Below the pieces are notes generated by a model, which ran no database searches, had not been told where the DNA came from, and saw only the letters and a list, made by a program, of their open reading frames with translations. Below, piece after piece: positions 58,144 through 64,000 of a stretch of DNA of 64,000 bases. The stretch comes from Sanderia malayensis (lineage: Eukaryota > Cnidaria > Scyphozoa > Semaeostomeae > Pelagiidae), in NCBI GenBank assembly GCA_013076295.1, contig RQOL01000824.1, forward strand, positions 62,001 to 126,000, written 5' to 3'. Both the position numbers and the translations under genes were made by a program. Positions within the stretch are counted from its first letter, which is position 1. Every line of letters begins with the position of its first letter.

Positions 58144-59118
58144 CAGTCAACTCTGTCTAATTCGAACTCTATAGGGGAATCCAAATTTGTTCGAACTACA
58201 GAAAGTTCGAATTATACGAGTTTTCATGTAAATGCCATATTTTACCCCTAGTTACCCCCATATTTCCGTTTTATGGCCATAAACTATATTTTTATGACCA
58301 TTGTTATGGACTAAAGGCATTTTAAAGAAGCAAAACAGTTTATTAATTATTATAATAGAAAACAAAAATATATGGATTACGCCACAACATGGAAAATTGT
58401 TTTGCAAAGCGTCCATTACTGCCTTTGTCTAAGTGCCCCAAACTTTGTCATCTTTGAGCACACCCACGGCATATTTATCCGTTGGGTTCTCTGGTTGTCT
58501 TTTAGCTTCTAACGCTTTATTAATTATACAGGTCTTCATACACTTTGGTACACGTGATAACCTTTTTCATGAGATAGAACGCTCCAATTCTTTGTAACAA
58601 TAACCGGCAGTTCAGCATCGAAAGGAATTGAAATTTCGTTTATATTGGCCTTAATACCTCCTCTGCATTTTCAATGAGCTTGACAGGTTTGGGTACTTTA
58701 ATTTGTGCCATTTATAAAGTTCAACTGATCGAATCTAACTTCTAGAAAGTGCCATGCTTAAACTGGGTCGTAAAAATCCGTGTCTGGCATCCCGTACTAA
58801 GTCCCAGAAATTCAATTTGCGTCAATTTGCCCAATGACGCAAGCTTCAATGGGCTTGCCAGAGACGAGAGCAAAAAAAGAAGTTCTGTCATCAGGTAATT
58901 AACTGAGATTAACACACAGAATTAACACAAAGTTCGAATTACAGAGGTTTTTATTACAGAAAATAAATGGTCGAATTACAGAAAGTTCGAATTATAAAGG
59001 TTCGAATTATAGAGGTTTTTTATAAGGGTTTGTTGGGAATTTTTCAAGATACAACAGAATTTGGTTCGAATTAGTAAAAGTTCGAATTACACGAGCTCGA
59101 ATTAGACAGATTTGACTG
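58144..59118. mobile_element. pogo/Tigger-like element (TA duplication)
   Basis: The left end CAGTCAACTCTGTCTAATTC is mirrored by GAATTAGACAGATTTGACTG, with TA on both flanks. The sequence AAGTTCGAATTA recurs inside near both ends. The ends resemble pogo/Tigger-type repeats, which is an inference. No intact transposase is seen. It lies about 200 bp upstream of the EMI exon of copy B, where the signal-peptide exon would be expected. Confidence 0.7.
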
Positions 59119-59369
59119 TATTACTAGCACGGGCGCAGTAGGGCGCGATTTTAGGGCGTGATAAGCATAAGACACTCAAACTAAATACTATAATATTTTA
59201 CTCGTTTTATTGAAAGTACACCGAATGCAAGACAAAACAAGACAGTTGCGAAATTTCATCATTTTCCGACGAAATATTCGTAGCCGACAAGCACAAGATT
59301 AGGGTGGGGGTACAGCGCCCCCTCTACCCCCCTTAACGATACCCCTGGACTAGATGTTAACGCGGTGAA

Positions 59370-60640
59370 GTGAGTGCTGACTTTGCAAAGCTACTCTTCG
59401 GCACAGAGGTCTTGGAACTTAATTGAAATTTGTCCCTCTCTAACTTCCCAATAAATGTGCTTTATTGGAAAAAAGTACTATCCTTTCAATAAGGACCGCC
59501 ATCGTATATCGTAAGATTGTTGCAGTTAATTCTGGATGATACATAAATGATATATATAAATATAAGTAATATAAATAAAAACAATACAGATTAAGCCAAA
59601 TACAAAAATTTATGATTCTTGTTTCCAGAGCCCAAGCATAAATGTCTGAAGTTTACAACCTGAGTTCTCCAAGAAAATTGAAATTTGCTCGAAACATCGA
59701 ATGCTTGAAAAAACGGATATCCAATCTGATTGCAAGAGCTTTTGATTTCTTTTGGAAATGTAATGGTAGGCAGGTTGACCCAAGAAACAACGAGTTATTT
59801 ATGAAACAAGTGTCTCTTGATCATAATCAATTCATTAACAGAATTGACAGAACGATAAACGATAGAACGATAGAACTAACCAACTGAAAAAATTACAGCG
59901 TTTAAATACAAAATTAGAATTACGTAAATTAATAAAAGAACCAATAGAAAATGAGAATAACAGGAAAGATGAATATAAAGTGAAAGATTGAGATATGCAT
60001 TCATGGCTATAACAAAGTAGAAATATACGTAAAATATCACTAATCATAAGAACCGAACAAGTTGAAAAACAAGTTAGTCATGCGAGAAAAGAAAGAAAAA
60101 TTATCATTCAATATAGGGTGTGAGACAAATATTAAACAAAGAAGAAAATATATCGTAATGAATGAACGAAAGGAGAGTGTCGTGACATACCTCTCCTCTA
60201 CGTTGAAACGTCCCCTGTTTCTACATAAACTACAAAATAATATTTTAGTTATACTCGACACGATTAGTTAATACAAATCTACTGAAAGAATAAAATAATA
60301 CATATTAATCCTTTTTCCGCCCCAAGTGTAGTTGGAAGCGAACTTGTCTTTAGCATTTGGCAGTGGAGACAGAATACAAGAAAAACAACACAAGCTTTAT
60401 GTGGGAGTACGCGGAAATGGTTCATGGCAGCAAACGTCTCATCAGCCCTACGCGGGGGGTCTTATATTCAATATCTGATCCCCCCTTTGTAAAGTGTAAT
60501 TTGGTGAATCTATGAAAAGTGAGAGCTAAGGATTGAGCGAGCACTTGCTGCTGGCCACGGCGTAAAAATAAAACTAGTTTATGCGAAAACGGGTGTGAGT
60601 AGCTATCATAGGTGAAACCATGAATAAAAACAAACTGCAA
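59370..60640. other. No gene supported
   Basis: AT-rich sequence holds one open stretch of 81 codons (59642-59887, plus strand, basic, MSEVYNLSSPRKLKFARNIE...) with no recognised family and no splice context. It could be the remains of a mobile-element gene. Nothing resembling the missing first exon of copy B was found here on the minus strand. Confidence 0.4.
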
Positions 60641-60660
60641 ACAAGTTTTGAATAGCATGC

Positions 60661-62060
60661 CCCGGCGCACAGTGGAGTGCCCCGTTGCCAGGCGATGCAT
60701 AGGTATCATGAGGCAAGGCCTCTTGGACACCTTTGAAAAGCAATCATGTTTTCTTTTGACCATATCTTTTAAAATGCATGCCTCGCGCACAGGGGAGTGC
60801 CCCGTTGCCAGGCGATGCATAGGTATCATGAGGCAAGGCCCCTTGGACACCTTTGAAAAGCAATCATGTTTTCTTTTGACCATACCTTTTAAAATGCATG
60901 CCTCGCGCACAGGGGAGTGCCCCGTTGCCAGGCGATGCATAGGTATCATGAGGCAAGGCCCCTTGGACACCTTTGAAAAGCAATCATGTTTTCTTTTGAC
61001 CATACCTTTTAAAATGCATGCCTCGCGCACAGGGGAGTGCCCCGTTGCCAGGCGATGCATAGGTATCATGAGACAAGGCCTCTTGGACACCTTTGAAAAG
61101 CGATCATGTTTTCTTTTGACCATATCTTTTAAAATGCATGCCTCGCGCACAGGGGAGTGCCCCGTTGCCAGGCGATGCATAGGTATCATGAGGCAAGGCC
61201 CCTTGGACACCTTTGAAAAGCAATCATGTTTTCTTTTGACCATATCTTTTAAAATGCATGCCTCGCGCACAGGGGAGTGCCCCGTTGCCAGGCGATGCAT
61301 AGGTATCATGAGACAAGGCCTCTTGGACACCTTTGAAAAGCGATCATGTTTTCTTTTGACCATATCTTTTAAAATGCATGCCTCGCGCACAGGGGAGTGC
61401 CCCGTTGCCAGGCGATGCATAGGTATCATGAGGCAAGGCCCCTTGGACACCTTTGAAAAGCAATCATGTTTTCTTTTGACCATATCTTTTAAAATGCATG
61501 CCTCGCGCACAGGGGAGTGCCCCGTTGCCAGGCGATGCATAGGTATCATGAGACAAGGCCTCTTGGACACCTTTGAAAAGCGATCATGTTTTCTTTTGAC
61601 CATATCTTTTAAAATGCATGCCTCGCGCACAGGGGAGTGCCCCGTTGCCAGGCGATGCATAGGTATCATGAGGCAAGGCCCCTTGGACACCTTTGAAAAG
61701 CAATCATGTTTTCTTTTGACCATATCTTTTAAAATGCATGCCTCGCGCACAGGGGAGTGCCCCGTTGCCAGGCGATGCATAGGTATCATGAGACAAGGCC
61801 TCTTGGACACCTTTGAAAAGCGATCATGTTTTCTTTTGACCATATCTTTTAAAATGCATGCCTCGCGCACAGGGGAGTGCCCCGTTGCCAGGCGATGCAT
61901 AGGTATCATGAGGCAAGGCCCCTTGGACACCTTTGAAAAGCAATCATGTTTTCTTCTGACCATATCTTTTAAAATGCATGCCTCGCGCACAAGGGAGTGC
62001 CCCGTTGCCAGGCGATGCATAGGTATCATGAGGCAAGGCCTCTTGGACACCTTGGAAACT
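60661..62060. repeat. 120-bp minisatellite, about 11.7 units, open on both strands
   Basis: The 120-bp unit is repeated almost without change. Two unit types differ at a few sites (GAGGCAAGGCCCC...AGCAATCATG against GAGACAAGGCCTC...AGCGATCATG) and alternate through much of the array, giving a 240-bp higher-order period. Because 120 is divisible by three and the unit lacks stops, a frame stays open on each strand (minus 60422-62083, plus 60648-62144). The implied peptides are 40-residue repeats without a signal peptide or known fold, so coding is doubtful. A degenerate unit follows at 62060-62140. Confidence 0.95.
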
Positions 62061-62697
62061 AGAATCCTATTTTCCTTCGTCAATGGTTTAAAAAGCCTGC
62101 CTCGAGCAACGGGAGCGCCCCGTGGCCAGGCGGCGTGTTTGTGAGTGAGTCAACGTTTTTCTAATGCCGAAACCGACTTAAAATGTGAGTGACGTAATGT
62201 GGTTGATATTTGAAGGGATGCTGGAGATCCCCAATATTATTCAACAATTTCAACGACAAAATCTGACCGGGCCGCATGAGTGAGGCTTGCCACCAGAGGA
62301 ACCATTTCATACTTTATTGATAATGCAAGATAGATATTTATAACATTTTGTAGAAAAATCGGATAAATTCTCTAAATGCAACTTAATATTACGGATATAC
62401 TGGAATGCGATAAGAAATAACAAAATTGAAACAGCAAAAGTCTGGCACACTAGGTGTCCTGGCAAAGTTAATGTTTTAAAAACTATAATCTATCTACGTA
62501 CGGCAGTAGAATTAAGATAAAGTTAAACACGGTAATAATAATAGTAAAGGAATTAGTAAAATCAATCCATAAAAGGTACGCTAGGTAACAGTAGGAGGGT
62601 GGGATGGTGGGAAATTTTGTCTTGAGTAAGAATTCGAGTTCGTGTGTTTCTAGCACGGAACACGCAATTCAAGTGAGGGGAGAATTAGGGCCTGTTT

Positions 62698-63059
62698 ACA
62701 TGAGGTGGGCCAGCCCGGCTAGCCGGGCTGGCTCCCCTTAAGTGAGATCTGGTATTACAATTGATTCTTTTGTTAAATCTAGTTATGTTTATATGAGAAG
62801 CGGGCTAGCCCGGCAAGGTGAGACCCGTGAATCGCAAGGTGAGATCCATCTCAGGTGGGATGAAATTTTCCCATATAAACATGGTTCAGTGGGCTGGCTC
62901 ACCTAGGCGGGCTGAAAATGACAAGTCTACGCATGCGTATAAGAGGCTGGCCCGGTTAAGCGGGCCAGGATTTGCCCATGTAAACACAAACTAAAAGCTT
63001 TCTCACCAAGGTGAGCTGGCTCGGCTAGCCGGGCTGGCCCACCTCATGTAAACAGGCCC
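62698..63059. mobile_element. Complete GGGCCTGTTTACA MITE, 362 bp
   Basis: Terminal repeats GGGCCTGTTTACATGAGGTG are followed by GGGCCAGCCCGGCTAGCC palindromes. TTA occurs on both sides (62695-62697, 63060-63062). This uninterrupted copy defines the element whose three pieces lie at 30518, 33556 and 40851. The TWA duplication suggests a PIF/Harbinger-type mobiliser. Confidence 0.85.
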
Positions 63060-63309
63060 TTAGAAAAACAGATGATTTGTTCTGAATGCTAGGTGTGAGT
63101 CACGAGTGTGTTTGCCGTATTCTTATTGGTTAAAGAGAATTGACGTATGCCGTATTCGCGTTCCTATGTTATAACATGTTAAGTTCTTTTCGCATAGATA
63201 GTGGCGCCCCGCCATTGATTTGGCTTCTTGTCACCTAAACGTTAATTAATTTACCTGGGGGCTACAAAATTATTAACAACAATTCATGACAGACATGAAT
63301 TGAGAATAT

Positions 63310-63999
63310 TTTCTTGCGACATTGTCCTTGGTTAATCAGATTCATCATTGTTTGAATCAACATTGTCCAATGTTTCTGTTGGTCTTGCTTCACATTCTAA
63401 ATACGGTTTTCATCGATTGACGTGAACGATTGACTTTTTACGTGGACCTTGGTCCAACTTGACATTTACTGACAATAACTTTCTAATTATCCTAAAAGGT
63501 CCATTCCATAAATGTGATAACTTAGATACAAGACCTTGTTTAACCTGTGGAGTATAAAGCCAAACTCTATCTCCTACCTCAAAGTTAACATCTCGCGCAT
63601 TTTTATCGTAAGAAGCGGTTTGTTTGAACTGCGCTCGCTCTATGCTTTGCTGAGCTACATAGCGTGCTTCTTGTGTGCGACGAATTACTTCTTGTTGGTA
63701 GTCGTCTACTGATGCGTATTTACTGATTGGGGCTGTTAATACAACATCAAGCGGTAAACATGGATCTCGACATTAAACAAGATAAAAAGGTGTTTCCTTA
63801 GTTGAATCTTGCATTGCTGTACAATATGCGAATAGCGCAAATGGAATAAATCTATCCCAGTCTCTTTAGTGCTTAGAGACATACATGGAGACCATAGTGC
63901 AAAGAGTGTGATTAAAGCGTTCTGTGAGACCATCAGTTTGAGGATGATATGCGGTCGTATTGATCTTCTTGACTGTAAAAAGATCACACACTTCCTGCA
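63310..63999 (-). mobile_element. Decayed Ty3/gypsy integrase C-terminal part
   Basis: The minus strand reads TTAYHPQTDGLTERFNHTLC, the integrase core motif with the region around the catalytic Glu. It continues through FIPFALFAYCTA and TPFYLV to a C-terminal GDRVWLY...GPFRI-like module. In-frame stops after SKH and after FYLV show decay. It runs off the right edge, where the rest of the pol region would lie. Confidence 0.85.
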
Positions 64000-64000
64000 C

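Noticed and set aside
60422..62083. A 553-residue frame on the minus strand and a 498-residue frame on the plus strand
   Set aside because: Both arise from a 120-bp stop-free tandem repeat. They overlap almost completely, have no splice or domain context, and are better explained as a minisatellite.
1..64000. CRISPR array, prokaryotic operons or ribosome-binding sites
   Set aside because: The sequence is eukaryotic with introns. Tandem repeats here lack spacer structure, and no bacterial gene organisation is seen.

Overview
The window looks like nuclear DNA of an invertebrate animal, most likely a cnidarian and perhaps an anthozoan. It is AT-rich and has short GT-AG introns. It carries extracellular modules typical of animals (EMI, calcium-binding EGF, sushi, Ig, ephrin-receptor-like) and many short terminal-inverted-repeat elements, LINEs and a Ty3/gypsy remnant. 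The taxon is an inference from style and repeat content. No taxonomic marker is present.

The main content is a tandem family of giant type I membrane receptors on the minus strand. Three members are visible. A left copy (called Z here, 1968-3082) shows only its first two exons. A middle copy (A, 12111-30346) shows all 19 exons. A right copy (B, 43242-57943) shows exons 2-19 with every reading frame intact, about 2,616 residues before the signal peptide is counted. The order is signal peptide, EMI domain, EGF, seven calcium-binding EGFs, two sushi domains, another EGF, about 400 residues of unknown fold, a giant single exon (about 1,360 residues with two furin-type sites and two Ig domains), an ephrin-receptor-like Cys domain, a Thr/Ser-rich stalk, a membrane helix and a short tail with NPGY and FENPIY. 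The tail motifs suggest an endocytic or PTB-binding receptor. Copy A is a pseudogene as read here, with four in-frame stops and one 1-bp frameshift, although its giant exon is open. Copies A and B lie in a segmental duplication (about 10.9-30.5 kb and 42.05-58 kb). The duplication also carries two exons resembling signal peptidase subunit SPCS1 and a small conserved plus-strand exon candidate.

Layout: 0-1 kb, 3' part of an unknown minus-strand gene with a zinc-ribbon exon and tandem micro-exons. 1.9-3.1 kb, copy Z. 3.1-10.9 kb, transposable-element remnants, including a LINE broken by a hAT-type MITE and another repeat. 10.9-30.5 kb, duplication unit with pseudogene A. 30.5-40.9 kb, a Russian-doll stack of nested mobile elements. 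42-58 kb, duplication unit with gene B. 58-64 kb, a pogo/Tigger-like element, a 120-bp minisatellite open on both strands, a complete foldback MITE and a decayed Ty3/gypsy integrase.

The points most worth pursuing are the undescribed receptor architecture, a block in the middle of the giant exon that differs strongly between otherwise near-identical copies, and a fragment of that same exon sitting in reverse orientation in the last intron of both copies. Exon boundaries come from reading splice consensus and phase by eye. No alignment, transcript or database search was available.
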